Assembly: GCA_005239175.1 (NCBI GenBank)
Contig: ML241294.1
Span: 372,001-436,000, forward strand
DNA length: 64,000 nucleotides
DNA from: a halophilic archaeon SHRA6
GTDB lineage: Archaea > Halobacteriota > Halobacteria > Halobacteriales > Haloferacaceae
Direction: 5' to 3'
Shown: positions 1-8,687 of the stretch, piece by piece
Numbering within the stretch: the stretch's first letter is position 1
Layout of the letters: every line of letters starts with the position of its first letter
Notes under the pieces: model-generated
What the model was told of the DNA's origin: nothing
Seen by the model: the letters and a program-made list of their open reading frames with translations, nothing else
Database searches by the model: none
Made by a program: the position numbers and the translations under genes

Positions 1-1013
1 GAGTCGACGTGGAAGCCGTACATGTTCTCGGTCCCGGGGAACTGGATACGGTCCCAGTCGGTCCCGAACTCAAGGCCCTCGGCCACGTATGCGCCGGCGG
101 CCCAGTTGCCCTGGTGGATGAAGCCGGCGTCGCCGGCCATGATTCGTTGGTTTGCCTCGGTGAATCCGATCTCGGGAGCGTCGTCGTTGAGGTAGTTGTC
201 GAGCAGCTCCTCAACGCGCTCGAAGCTCTCCTGAACGGCACTTCTGTCGCCGTTGCCCTCGATAAAGTTCATGTACGCGTCGAATCCCTGTCCGCCGAGC
301 ATGACCTGCGCCCAAAGCTGCAGGACAGTCCACGGTGCAAGCGAGTTCGCGTACGGTTGGGCGTCGGTTTCGGACTCGATCGCTGCGAGCGCATCGAGGA
401 GCGCGTCGAAGCTATCAATACTGTCTGGATCAACGCCTGCAGCCTCGACAACCTCAACATTATAGAAGACATCATTCATCCGGTGAGAGCCGATCGGCAC
501 GGCCGCCATCCCGCCGTCGAACTGGCAGAGTTCTGCGACCTCTTCGACGTGGGCGTCGAACAGTCCAGCCTCTTCCCACACTTCAGCTTCCATGTCGCCG
601 AGGACGCCCTCGTACTGATCGAGGTTTTTCCCGGGCCACCCGGCAAACGCGCTTGGCGGCACACCGTCACGGAGGCGGCTCGCGACCGAGGCGTCGAGTT
701 CGACGTTACCGCCGCCACCGATCGCACGGAAGGAGGTGTCCATGTCCGGATACTCCTCCTCGAAGGCGGTGATGAGCGCATCAACGGCATCCGCGCCGTC
801 GCCGCCTGTCCACCCGTGCATGACTTCGAGGGTCTCACTCCAGCCGCTATCGTCGCCGTTACCGTTGCCACCGTTGCCGTTACCGCCGTTGCCGTTACCG
901 CCGTTGCCGCCGTCGCCGGTACACCCAGCGAGGCCGGCAACCCCGAGCGCACCAGTCAGTCGTAGCACTTGCCGTCGGGAAGGACGTGCGTCCTCCAGGG
1001 ACTGTTGAGTCAT
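1..1013 (-). CDS. Sugar ABC transporter substrate-binding lipoprotein (partial)
   Basis: The reading frame starts at the ATG at 1013 and runs off the window edge, so the C-terminus is missing (337 residues visible). The N-terminus has a Tat motif (SRRQVLRLTG, residues 12-21) and a lipobox ending in Cys31, followed by a Gly/Asn-rich linker at about residues 33-52, typical of haloarchaeal membrane-anchored binding proteins. The mature part looks like a family 1 extracellular solute-binding protein: an early TLEVMHGWTGGDG segment, an AFAGWPGKNL segment and a late GDAGFIHQGNWAAGAY segment. It should capture a carbohydrate outside the cell and deliver it to an ABC permease, whose genes would lie beyond the left edge. 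The sugar cannot be inferred. The overlapping frame on the other strand is antisense to this gene. Confidence 0.9.
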   Translation of the reverse strand, partial: MTQQSLEDARPSRRQVLRLTGALGVAGLAGCTGDGGNGGNGNGGNGNGGNGNGDDSGWSETLEVMHGWTGGDGADAVDALITAFEEEYPDMDTSFRAIGGGGNVELDASVASRLRDGVPPSAFAGWPGKNLDQYEGVLGDMEAEVWEEAGLFDAHVEEVAELCQFDGGMAAVPIGSHRMNDVFYNVEVVEAAGVDPDSIDSFDALLDALAAIESETDAQPYANSLAPWTVLQLWAQVMLGGQGFDAYMNFIEGNGDRSAVQESFERVEELLDNYLNDDAPEIGFTEANQRIMAGDAGFIHQGNWAAGAYVAEGLEFGTDWDRIQFPGTENMYGFHVD

Positions 1014-1192
1014 TGCTGTAATCCGTTTTGACGCTTGGAACGCGGGTACTTAAAACTAACTATCGTTATAATTATTTTTCATTCGACCGATCGACCGGAA
1101 CGTATTTGATCGGTCCTAAGTGTACTGATACCTATGCCCACAGTTTGCAACTGGAAGACGATCGGACGTCGACAGCTCGGTGGTGTCGGGCG

Positions 1193-1609
1193 ATGACTGA
1201 CGAGGACACTGGTGTCGACGGTGAGAATACTGGAGTCGGCGGTGAGGACACTGCCGGAGACAGCGAGGAGACAAGCGTCAACAACGTGGATATCGGTTTT
1301 GAAGAAGGATCGGATCCATCAGCTCCCGAGACAGACAAAACGTACGACCTCCGAAATCTCGGCAATATCAAAGCCGAGTGGGACGCGACGACAATCTACC
1401 TGCCAGCGGAACTCAAGAGTGCAGTTGAGTTGGCGTATCGGCGATCGAGCTACGAGTGCAAACGCGAGTGCGGGTACGACATGCAGAAGCTCCAGGACTT
1501 CTATCCGCTGTTGATCGCAATGGGATTGAATAACCTCAACCGATCTGACTCTGACGACATGCTAACACTGTTAGCGTACGTCCAATCGGAGTACGGCGCT
1601 GACTCGTAG
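1193..1609 (+). CDS. Conserved haloarchaeal hypothetical protein
   Basis: A 138-residue acidic protein that I do not recognise securely. Residues 1-45 are a low-complexity Asp/Glu/Thr/Gly tail with repeated (D/E)TGV-type units. The folded part starts near YDLRNLGNIKAEWDATTIYLPAEL and continues as predicted helices with YRRSSYECKRECG and DFYPLLIAMGLNNL. The strand followed by helices (TTIYLPAEL) resembles a ribbon-helix-helix DNA-binding start, but this is weak. The frame is open from 1028, but the first 55 residues look like translated promoter DNA (AT-rich, basic), so I place the start at the ATG at 1193. It is divergent from the sugar-binding protein. The two neighbouring Cys residues (CKREC) could bind metal. 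Confidence 0.55.
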   Translation: MTDEDTGVDGENTGVGGEDTAGDSEETSVNNVDIGFEEGSDPSAPETDKTYDLRNLGNIKAEWDATTIYLPAELKSAVELAYRRSSYECKRECGYDMQKLQDFYPLLIAMGLNNLNRSDSDDMLTLLAYVQSEYGADS

Positions 1610-2102
1610 CGACGGTTACGTTGGTCTCTCAGTGCGTAGCTCTCTCGGTGCGTTAACCACTACAGTTCTTCATGCGGATACGGGATCTATTGGCCCGTAG
1701 TCACCGAATATCGGGTCGATCGGGCTGATCGGCTGCCAGTAAGAGAGTGAGCGACAGTGAGAAAAAGTAATACTAGTATGACCAAAATTCGCTGAAATAC
1801 GTATTACTTTCAATACTGCCACCCAAGGTTACACTTGTACATTTGTAACGGTGGTGTCCAGTCGATCGCCACGACGTTCGCGCGCCGAGTCGATCCACTA
1901 TTCGCGTGCGCGCAATATACTAATAAACAAACAGATAAAAAGTGACATATAACCAGATATACGTCCGCGCGCGGCAAAATTTTGTGCCTAAACCGTATGC
2001 ATGCGGCGGGGAAGGGTGTCAACTTGACCCACGGGTACGGAAGCGGATAACATAATTGTGCCTATGGATTCTTAGGGTGTGAGAATTGACTGGCAGAGAG
2101 GA
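1610..2102. other. AT-rich intergenic stretch with inverted repeats, no gene seen
   Basis: No convincing coding frame on either strand. Composition drops to AT-rich. Visible structure: GTAATAC at 1767-1773 faced by GTATTAC at 1801-1807, the palindrome AATACGTATT at about 1797-1806, and an imperfect 22-bp palindrome at 1828-1849 (GTTACA...TGTAAC arms), itself flanked by CCACC and GGTGG. These could be operator sites or remnants of an element. No tRNA-like cloverleaf was seen. Confidence 0.5.
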
Positions 2103-2114
2103 CGAACGTATTCG
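2103..2114. promoter_or_regulatory. CGAA-N4-TTCG box, DUF2249/cupin promoter
   Basis: CGAACGTATTCG, a perfect match to the CGAA-N4-TTCG motif, ends 40 nt before the ATG at 2155. It lies inside the longer frame that would open at a TTG at 2086, which argues that the short start at 2155 is the real one. Confidence 0.65.
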
Positions 2115-2154
2115 GGTGAAAGCCGATGTCGCTCCAGCGCCAAGCCGATCGTGT

Positions 2155-2385
2155 ATGCCAACGTTAGATGTACGCGACATTCCACCAGTAAACAGACACG
2201 AGCGGATCCACAAAACGTTTGAGGAGAAGGCGCCCGGCGAGACGTTGACGATCGTCAACGATCACGAGCCGAAGCCGTTATTCTACGAGATGCAAGCGGA
2301 GATACCGGAGTTCGACGCTGAGGGCTACTCGGTCGAACAGCCCGAACCAGAAAAATTCGTCGCGTCCTTCCCGAAAACGGAGTGA
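2155..2385 (+). CDS. DUF2249 domain protein
   Basis: A 76-residue protein made of one DUF2249 domain: it begins LDVRDIPP, then the RHERIHKTFEEKAPGETLTIVNDHEPKP core with the family's conserved HEPKPL segment, and ends after QPEPEKFVASF. DUF2249 is a small alpha/beta fold that recurs near nitrogen-oxide and haem-copper respiration genes; its biochemical function is not settled. The start at 2155 is chosen over TTG 2086 because homology begins here and a CGAA box lies 40 nt upstream. It is followed after 1 nt by a cupin gene, so the two are surely co-transcribed. A second DUF2249 gene lies at 11659. Confidence 0.85.
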   Translation: MPTLDVRDIPPVNRHERIHKTFEEKAPGETLTIVNDHEPKPLFYEMQAEIPEFDAEGYSVEQPEPEKFVASFPKTE

Positions 2386-2386
2386 G

Positions 2387-2695
2387 ATGGTCGAAATACA
2401 GTCACTCTCCGAACTCAAGGCGACACCGCACGCTGTCGTGTTTCCGAACATGGAGCCGAAGACGATTCGGCTCGATCTGGCAGCGGGAGAGTCAGTGCCA
2501 CCGCACGAACACCCAGATCGTGAGATTGTTCTCTACGTACTCGGCGGCCAGCTCGACCTGACCGTCGCTGATGAGACGTACAAGCTCTCGACGGGAGACA
2601 TCGCACGATTCGACGGCGCACAGGACATCTCGCCGACGGCGATCGAAGACAGCCGGGCCCTACTCGTGCTTGCCGAACGGCGCGATCGGGACTGA
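2387..2695 (+). CDS. Cupin domain protein
   Basis: A 102-residue single-domain cupin. Motif 1 is GESVPPHEHPDREIVLYVLGG (His39, His41 and Glu46 as likely metal ligands); motif 2 (STGDIARFDGAQDISPTA) has no obvious fourth His, as in several small regulatory or sensing cupins. It is in an operon with the DUF2249 gene 1 nt upstream. Its last 36 nt overlap the 3' end of the convergent membrane-protein gene. The function is probably small-molecule or metal binding linked to the nitrite-reduction neighbourhood; no enzyme activity can be assigned. Confidence 0.8.
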   Translation: MVEIQSLSELKATPHAVVFPNMEPKTIRLDLAAGESVPPHEHPDREIVLYVLGGQLDLTVADETYKLSTGDIARFDGAQDISPTAIEDSRALLVLAERRDRD

Positions 2696-3973
2696 ACCGA
2701 TCGAATTCGGGCTGTGGGTCCAGACGGTATGGATCATATTGTACGCGAACAGGCCCGCACCGCCGATCGCGACCGCCGCGCCCACCGCAACCGTCGGAAC
2801 CGCAGTCGCGATCCCGATCGTGAGGAGACCAAATCCACACAGGACACACCAGAAGTCGATCGCCGCGATCCGACTATCGTAGAGATCATCAATCATCGGG
2901 ACGTCCTCCAGCCCGAGACGATCGCTGTAGCGGTGGACCCAGATGATGAAGGGAACGATGTGATACAGCGTCCCGAGAACGACGAATCCAATTATTCCGA
3001 CGAGCAAGACGGTGCCGGAGCGTGGGTCGCCCAACACGAATGTCCGTGTGAGCGGCGCGTCGATCCAGGCCACAGCGGCAGTGAGCGGCCAGAGGATCAT
3101 CGAGGCGGCGACGACCCAGTACCGCGAGAGCATGGGGGTCCCTTCGACGGTCGATCCGTAGAGACAGCGGCCGAGAAATATCCCAGTCAACACGAGTCCA
3201 AGGGCAACGAGGAGTCCACCGGCTGTTGCAATCGCCGCAGCTGCGGTGAGCCGCCCGCCTGCGAGCCCGGCCACGCCGATCGGGTAAACAACCGTCTCGA
3301 TCCGCTGAATCGTTCGATCGACGTCCGTTTCGGTGTACTGGGTGAACATCGGCCCTAACTGAAACAGCGCGCCGATCACGGTCGTGAGGACGCCGCCGAA
3401 CACTGCAAGCGTGACGTGGGCGGTAACGATCGCTGTCCGGGTGCTCGCGGCGAACCCGTACCGGTAGTCGAGTGCCAGCGTTGCGCCGAGCAGGGTCGCC
3501 GCAAAGAAGAACGCGAGCGCGAGCGCGAAGTGTCGCTCCGTGACGTCGAAGGGACGAGCAGCCGCGAGCGTCCGTGCGACGTTGTAGATGAAGATCACGA
3601 ACCCACCGAACAGCACCACAGCGAACGGGGCCACGAGCGTCACGTGGCCGATCGCGAACCCAATCGCCAGCCCGGAAACGCCGATCGCGACCGCGACAGC
3701 CTGGAGTGTCGCCAGTCGTTCGGAGTGAAGCGTCACGCCAGACCAGACGGGGACGAACTGCGTCATCGCGCCCATGATCGTCACGCAGATCCATCCCACC
3801 AACAGAAGGTGGGTGTAGCTGAGAGGAAACAGCGGTGTACCAAAACCGATCGCGTGAATACCTGCAGTGAGTCCGCCGACAATGAGAAACACCAGCCCCA
3901 GCAGGAAATGTCGCAATGGGACGGCCATTGGCGGCTGTGCATCGACCGATACCGAACCTGGGACGCCGTGCAT
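2660..3973 (-). CDS. Polytopic membrane protein, NnrS/haem-copper-oxidase-I-like
   Basis: About 437 residues with roughly 12 hydrophobic helices. An early helix pair contains His40 and YTHLLLVGW (His55) followed by MTQFVPVWSG; later segments are TAHVTLAVFGGVLTTVIGALFQLGPMFTQ and GTLYHIVPFIIWVHRY. Conserved His at helix ends and the topology resemble both NnrS and haem-copper oxidase subunit I, and haloarchaeal homologues are, as I recall, common in nirK neighbourhoods. A role in NO or haem/copper handling is an inference. I start it at ATG 3973 (MHGVPGSVS), not at 4183: the upstream residues are promoter-like and a CGAA box sits 38 nt before 3973. It overlaps the convergent cupin gene by 36 nt. 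Confidence 0.7.
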   Translation of the reverse strand: MHGVPGSVSVDAQPPMAVPLRHFLLGLVFLIVGGLTAGIHAIGFGTPLFPLSYTHLLLVGWICVTIMGAMTQFVPVWSGVTLHSERLATLQAVAVAIGVSGLAIGFAIGHVTLVAPFAVVLFGGFVIFIYNVARTLAAARPFDVTERHFALALAFFFAATLLGATLALDYRYGFAASTRTAIVTAHVTLAVFGGVLTTVIGALFQLGPMFTQYTETDVDRTIQRIETVVYPIGVAGLAGGRLTAAAAIATAGGLLVALGLVLTGIFLGRCLYGSTVEGTPMLSRYWVVAASMILWPLTAAVAWIDAPLTRTFVLGDPRSGTVLLVGIIGFVVLGTLYHIVPFIIWVHRYSDRLGLEDVPMIDDLYDSRIAAIDFWCVLCGFGLLTIGIATAVPTVAVGAAVAIGGAGLFAYNMIHTVWTHSPNSIGSVPIAPFGKHE

Positions 3974-4011
3974 AGTGACAGTTCCGCGTTCTGTCGGCCT
4001 GCATTTGCGGA

Positions 4012-4023
4012 CGAATATGTTCG
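4012..4023. promoter_or_regulatory. CGAA-N4-TTCG box, NnrS-like promoter
   Basis: CGAATATGTTCG, a perfect match, ends 38 nt before the ATG at 3973 on the minus strand. The same 12-mer occurs at 11609-11620, and its reverse complement at 16881-16892. No good TATA box sits at the expected position, which suggests activator dependence. Confidence 0.7.
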
Positions 4024-4219
4024 ACGCGCGATCGCCATACGAGCTGTGATCGTGTGGCGGCTGAACACGGTATTTATAATCAAATCGGTGCTGGCTGAAC
4101 GAGGTATTAAAAATAAGCGTATCTGTACAGGTCGAGTTTTTTATAGCTGGATACAGAATACCAGTATCGAACAAGGTCGTCAATGATCGACCGTTCGAAA
4201 AAAATACTGGTGATATGAT

Positions 4220-6739
4220 ATGAGTGAAAAATCAGTGCCACAACAGGCACATACGGTTATTATCGGAGCAGGAATCGTCGGAACAAGCCTTGCATATCAC
4301 TTGGCTGATCAAGGGAGAGACGACATTGTGCTCGTCGACAAGGGACCATTCCCAGATCCCGGCGGATCGACGGGGCACGCCTCGAACTTCGTGTTCCCGA
4401 TCGAGAACAACAAGGAAATGGCGCTGACGACCCAGGAGGCGATGCGCCAGTACAAATCCGAGGATCTCTACACCACGAGCGGTGGGATCGAGGTCGCCCG
4501 AACCGAAGACCGCCTCGACGAGTTCGAACGACAGCTCGACTCCGCAGCCGCGTGGGGCAACGAAGCCGAGATCATCTCGCCCGCCGAGGTCAAAGAGAAG
4601 GTCCCATACATCAACGAGGACCTCGTAACCGGTGGCTTCTGGGAGCCGAACGCCGGGGTCGTCGATCCACTTCGGTTCGGCGAGATCAAACGGAAAGCCG
4701 CCGAATCGATGGGTGCGCTCCAGAGCTTCGCGAACACGGAAGTCACGAACATCCAAACGGAAAACGGCGAGGTGACGACCGTCGTGACCGATCGCGGATC
4801 GATCGACTGCGAAGAGGTCGTGATCGCCGCAGGGCTGTGGAGTCCGAAGTTCGCGAAGATGGCCGGCACGGAGATCCCGCTCACGCCGGCGGTCCACCAG
4901 CTCATCAGCGTGGGACCGATCGACGAGCTCGAGGAGACCGGCGAAGAGGTCGGCTATCCGATCGTCCGAGACGTCGACACTCAGATGTACGAACGGCCGA
5001 GCGGCAACGACATGGAGGTCGGCTCCTACGAGCACCGGCCGATTCTCTGGGACGTCGAAGACGTCCCCTCGAACGAGGAGGCTGCGCTGTCGCCGACCCA
5101 GCCGCCACTGACAGAGGACGCGTTCGAGCCGTCGATGGAACACGCACTGGAACTCATGCCCGACGTACTCGGGGATGCAGAGATCCGACACGCGATCGAC
5201 GGGCTCCTGTCGGTGACCCCAGACGGGATGCCCGTGGTCGGGCCGCTGCGTGACGTCGACGGGCTGTGGTCCTGTGCGGCGATCTGGATCAAAGAGGCCC
5301 CAGCGTTCGCGAAGTACACCGCGCAGTGGATGACCCGCGGGTACCCTGACGTCGATCTGCACCAGTCAGACGTGAACCGCTTTGACGGCTATGGGACCTC
5401 GAAAGCGTTCGTCGAAAACCGCGCCAACGAAGGCTTTCAGAAGATCTACGACATCGTCCACCCCGCCGAACAGTGGCAGTCGTCGCGGCCGCTGCGACAG
5501 AGCGGCTTCTACGATCGCCAAGCCGACCTCGGTGCAGAGTTCTTCGAGTCCGCCGGCTGGGAGCGGCCACAGTGGTTCGAATCCAACGCGGATCTCCTCG
5601 AGACGTACGCCGACGAGATCGAGTCCTTAGAGCGGCCCTACGAGTGGGATAACCGCTGGTGGTCTGAGATCATCCTTGCCGAACACCTGCACATGCGCGA
5701 TAACGTCGGGATGATCGGCGACATGGGCTTCGGCATCTTCGACCTCGTCGGCGACGACGTCGAGGCATTCACCCAGAAGATGGCGGTCGGCCGAACTGAC
5801 GTCCCGGTCGGCAAGTCGGTCTACACCCCGATCCTGGATCCGAGCGGTGGGTTCCGATCGGACCTCACGATGGTCAGACTCGCCGATGACGCCTATCGCG
5901 TCATCACGGGCGGCGGAGAGGTTGGCCCAGACAAGCGGTGGTTCCGCAACCACATGGACGACATGGACGTTCGGCTGATCGACAAGACCTCGGCGCTTGG
6001 AACGCTCGGCGTCTGGGGGCCGAATGCCCGCGACCTGGTCGATTCGGTCGCTGAAGAGGACATGTCCGACGAGGCGTTCCCCGCCTACACCGCCCAGGAA
6101 GTGACGATCGGCGAGGTCGACGCGTGGGCGTTCCGGGTCTCGTACGTCGGCGAACTCGGCTGGGAGCTGTACGCGCCGATGGAGCAGGCCGGACGCCTGT
6201 GGGACGTCATCTACGAAGCCGGCGAGGAGTACGACGTGCGTCCGGTCGGGATGGGCGTCTACGGCACGACGGGCCGGATGGAGAAAGGCTACCGGCTGTA
6301 CGGCCACGAGCTCGAGTTGGAGTACAACGCCGCCGAAGCCGGGCTCACGTTCCACGGCGTGAAAGACGCCGACTTCATCGGCAAGGAGGCGTACGCCGAA
6401 GCGATCGAGGAGGAGAACGCCGCAACGCTGTGTACGCTGTCTGTGACCGATCACGAATCGTCAGATGGTGTCCGGCGGTTCCCGCTGGGCCACCAGCCGA
6501 TCCTCTCACCCGAAGGGGAGATACTCGAAGACGAGGAGGGACGGCGATCGTACGTGACCAGTGCCGGCACCGCGCCGTCGCTCGGCAAGCATCTGCTCAT
6601 GGCATACCTCCCACAGGAGTACGCCGAAGAGGGACAAGACCTGCAGGTGTCGTACATGGGCGACACCTACCCGGTGACCGTCGAACGCGTCGGCAGCAAG
6701 CCGCTGTTCGATCCTGAGAACGAACGGATCTTCAGCTAA
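4220..6739 (+). CDS. FAD-dependent dimethylglycine/sarcosine dehydrogenase-like protein with GcvT domain
   Basis: An 839-residue protein with the DMGDH architecture. The N-terminal FAD domain has GAGIVG at residues 16-21 and a GHA motif with His53, the position of covalent flavin attachment in dimethylglycine oxidases. A DAO fold runs to about residue 370, then an FAO_M-type linker, then an aminomethyltransferase (GcvT) domain from about 440 with a C-terminal barrel ending near residue 835 (tetrahydrofolate side). The expected reaction is oxidative demethylation of dimethylglycine or sarcosine with transfer of the one-carbon unit to folate. ETF beta and alpha genes follow directly and would accept the electrons. 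The true substrate is unproven; haloarchaea often carry several paralogues. No CGAA box is present upstream. Confidence 0.85.
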   Translation: MSEKSVPQQAHTVIIGAGIVGTSLAYHLADQGRDDIVLVDKGPFPDPGGSTGHASNFVFPIENNKEMALTTQEAMRQYKSEDLYTTSGGIEVARTEDRLDEFERQLDSAAAWGNEAEIISPAEVKEKVPYINEDLVTGGFWEPNAGVVDPLRFGEIKRKAAESMGALQSFANTEVTNIQTENGEVTTVVTDRGSIDCEEVVIAAGLWSPKFAKMAGTEIPLTPAVHQLISVGPIDELEETGEEVGYPIVRDVDTQMYERPSGNDMEVGSYEHRPILWDVEDVPSNEEAALSPTQPPLTEDAFEPSMEHALELMPDVLGDAEIRHAIDGLLSVTPDGMPVVGPLRDVDGLWSCAAIWIKEAPAFAKYTAQWMTRGYPDVDLHQSDVNRFDGYGTSKAFVENRANEGFQKIYDIVHPAEQWQSSRPLRQSGFYDRQADLGAEFFESAGWERPQWFESNADLLETYADEIESLERPYEWDNRWWSEIILAEHLHMRDNVGMIGDMGFGIFDLVGDDVEAFTQKMAVGRTDVPVGKSVYTPILDPSGGFRSDLTMVRLADDAYRVITGGGEVGPDKRWFRNHMDDMDVRLIDKTSALGTLGVWGPNARDLVDSVAEEDMSDEAFPAYTAQEVTIGEVDAWAFRVSYVGELGWELYAPMEQAGRLWDVIYEAGEEYDVRPVGMGVYGTTGRMEKGYRLYGHELELEYNAAEAGLTFHGVKDADFIGKEAYAEAIEEENAATLCTLSVTDHESSDGVRRFPLGHQPILSPEGEILEDEEGRRSYVTSAGTAPSLGKHLLMAYLPQEYAEEGQDLQVSYMGDTYPVTVERVGSKPLFDPENERIFS

Positions 6740-6817
6740 CCGACGCGACCGGTCACCGTCGACCCGCGTTCGAGCGTTCCGACGACTACCCAAATCAAAC
6801 CACCAAATTACCACAAC

Positions 6818-7576
6818 ATGAACACGTTAGCCTGTATCAAACGCGTGCCCGAAACGGGCGCAAAGATCGTACTGACAGACGACAACCAAGCCATCGACAC
6901 CACGAGCCTCGGGTTCACCATTAGCCCACACGAGGAGTGTGGCGTCGAGGAGGCAGTCCAACTGGCCGAAGAGACCGGCGGCACCGCAACGGTACTTACA
7001 CTCGGTTCTCCGGAGGCAGACGAACAGCTCCGTACAGGAATTGCGATGGGTGCCGACGAGGCAATACACCTCGAAACCGACGGCGAGCAGTGGGGCCCGC
7101 GAGCGACCGCGAGCGCGATCGCTGAGGGAATCGAAGCCGCCGACGAGTCGTTTGATCTCCTGTTTTTCGGCAACGAATCGGCCGATCAAGAGAACTACCA
7201 GGTCGGCGTCCGAGTGGCCCACACGCTCGGCCTGCCGATCGTGACCGGTATCAAAAACGTCGAAATCGACGGTGACACCGTCGTCGCCGAGCGGGAGATT
7301 TCCGGAGGGACGGAGGTCTTTGAACTGCCCATCCCGGCGGTGCTCACCGTCAAAGAGGGGCTGAACTCCCCACGATACCCGTCGATGCGCAGCAAGATGC
7401 AGGCCCGCCGCGCTGAGGTCGCAACCGCGACGCCGGAGCGATCCGAAGCGAACGACGTCGAGATGATCGAACTCGAAACCCCCGAACGCGACGACAGTCC
7501 TGCCGAGGTCCTCGGGGAGGGCCCCGAGGCTGCCGAAGACGTCGTTGCAGTCCTCGAAGAACTGGAGGTGATCTAA
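6818..7576 (+). CDS. etfB: Electron transfer flavoprotein beta subunit
   Basis: A 252-residue EtfB. It begins NTLACIKRVPETGAKI, has the adenine-nucleotide alpha-hydrolase fold with FFGNESADQENYQVG, and the family signature around residues 150-190 (EREISGGTEVFELPIPAVLTV, LNSPRYPS). With EtfA it forms a soluble FAD/AMP heterodimer carrying electrons from flavin dehydrogenases to a membrane quinone oxidoreductase. It lies 78 nt after the DMGDH-like gene and directly abuts etfA, so this copy of ETF is probably dedicated to that dehydrogenase. The C-terminal 40 residues are a very acidic extension. No ETF:quinone oxidoreductase gene is in the window. Confidence 0.93.
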   Translation: MNTLACIKRVPETGAKIVLTDDNQAIDTTSLGFTISPHEECGVEEAVQLAEETGGTATVLTLGSPEADEQLRTGIAMGADEAIHLETDGEQWGPRATASAIAEGIEAADESFDLLFFGNESADQENYQVGVRVAHTLGLPIVTGIKNVEIDGDTVVAEREISGGTEVFELPIPAVLTVKEGLNSPRYPSMRSKMQARRAEVATATPERSEANDVEMIELETPERDDSPAEVLGEGPEAAEDVVAVLEELEVI

Positions 7577-8554
7577 ATGGTACTCGTCCTGATCGAACAC
7601 GACGACGGCGCAGCGATAGACACCACGCTCGAAGCGGCCACGATCGCCCGCGATGTCGCTGCTCAGGAGGACGAGCCGCTTGAGGCGGTCGGGTTCGGAA
7701 CCGTTCCAGGCGACGTAGCAGACGAACTCGGTGAGTACGGTGTGGACACGGTCTTTGCGGTGACCCACGACGGCCTGACCGACTATGCGCCGGTCGCGTG
7801 GGCAAAGAGCGTTCGCGAACTGATCGACGATCGCGAGCCGAGTGCGGTGATCGCCCCAGGAACGGATCGCGGCGGAGAGACGTTCGCCCATCTCGGAGCG
7901 ATCGCCGACCTCCCGCTGGCAGCGAACGTTATCGAGGTCGACGTTGGCGGGGACGAAGGATACGAGCTCACGAGACAGCGCTGGGGCGGCAGCCTCCTCG
8001 AAGACGCACGGATCGACGCCGAGCCGAACCTGTTGACGATCGTCCCCCACGAGGTCACAGCAGAGCCAGCGACAGAGGCCGGCGAGGCGACGCTCGAATC
8101 CTACACGCCCGAACTTGCGGACGAAGACTTCATTGTGCAGGTCGATCGCCGCGAGGAGTCCGACACCGAGGGTGTTCCGATCGATCAGGCCCGCGTTGTC
8201 GTTGGCGGCGGCCGCGGGGTTGGCAGCGCAGAGGACTTCGATCAGCTTGAGGAGCTGGCCGATCTGCTCAACGGCGCGGTTGGCTCCTCCCGAGCGGCGG
8301 TCAACGAGGGCTGGCGGCCCCACGACGACCAGATCGGCCAGACCGGCAACAAGATTGCCCCCGAACTGTACATTCCGGCGGGGATCAGTGGCGCGGTCCA
8401 ACACTGGGTCGGTTGTAAGGGCAGCGAGAACGTGCTCGCGATCAACACCGATCCAGAGGCTGCGATCATCGGCAAAGCGGACTACGCCGTGATCGCAGAC
8501 CTCCACGAGGTGGTTCCGGAGATCAACCGGATACTCAAAGAAAAGCACCGCTGA
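7577..8554 (+). CDS. etfA: Electron transfer flavoprotein alpha subunit
   Basis: A 325-residue EtfA whose ATG follows the etfB stop codon with no gap, so the subunits are translationally coupled. The C-terminal FAD-binding domain is clear: VVVGGGRGVGS, then GSSRAAVNEGW, DQIGQTGNKIAPELYIPAGISGAVQH and NVLAINTDPEAAI. The N-terminal domain is shorter and more divergent than in mitochondrial forms, as usual in archaea. It has a continuous reading frame with no sign of decay. It is the partner of etfB and the likely electron acceptor of the DMGDH-like enzyme. Confidence 0.93.
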   Translation: MVLVLIEHDDGAAIDTTLEAATIARDVAAQEDEPLEAVGFGTVPGDVADELGEYGVDTVFAVTHDGLTDYAPVAWAKSVRELIDDREPSAVIAPGTDRGGETFAHLGAIADLPLAANVIEVDVGGDEGYELTRQRWGGSLLEDARIDAEPNLLTIVPHEVTAEPATEAGEATLESYTPELADEDFIVQVDRREESDTEGVPIDQARVVVGGGRGVGSAEDFDQLEELADLLNGAVGSSRAAVNEGWRPHDDQIGQTGNKIAPELYIPAGISGAVQHWVGCKGSENVLAINTDPEAAIIGKADYAVIADLHEVVPEINRILKEKHR

Positions 8555-8637
8555 TCGCGGGCTGCGATCGCGGACACTGTTTTTTGCGCAATTTTGGGCG
8601 AGTGGTGCAGCAGTATATCGCTCACAAGCAGTTCGTC

Positions 8638-8649
8638 GGAACATGTTCG
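8638..8649. promoter_or_regulatory. CGAA-N4-TTCG-like box, DtxR promoter
   Basis: GGAACATGTTCG differs at one position from CGAA-N4-TTCG and ends 38 nt before the ATG at 8688, the same spacing as the exact sites. Confidence 0.55.
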
Positions 8650-8687
8650 TCACGATCGTTTCAGCGATCGAGGTCTCGTGATCATGT

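Noticed and set aside
9..965. Long plus-strand open frame of 318 codons at the left edge
   Set aside because: It is antisense to the substrate-binding lipoprotein, whose minus-strand frame has a Tat signal, lipobox and family motifs; the plus-strand product has no coherent features.
2086..2154. Upstream TTG start for the first DUF2249 protein
   Set aside because: The extra 23 residues lack homology and include the CGAA promoter box; the ATG at 2155 starts exactly at the domain.
2714..4186. Plus-strand frames over the NnrS-like gene
   Set aside because: They are Arg/Glu-rich antisense shadows of the membrane protein.
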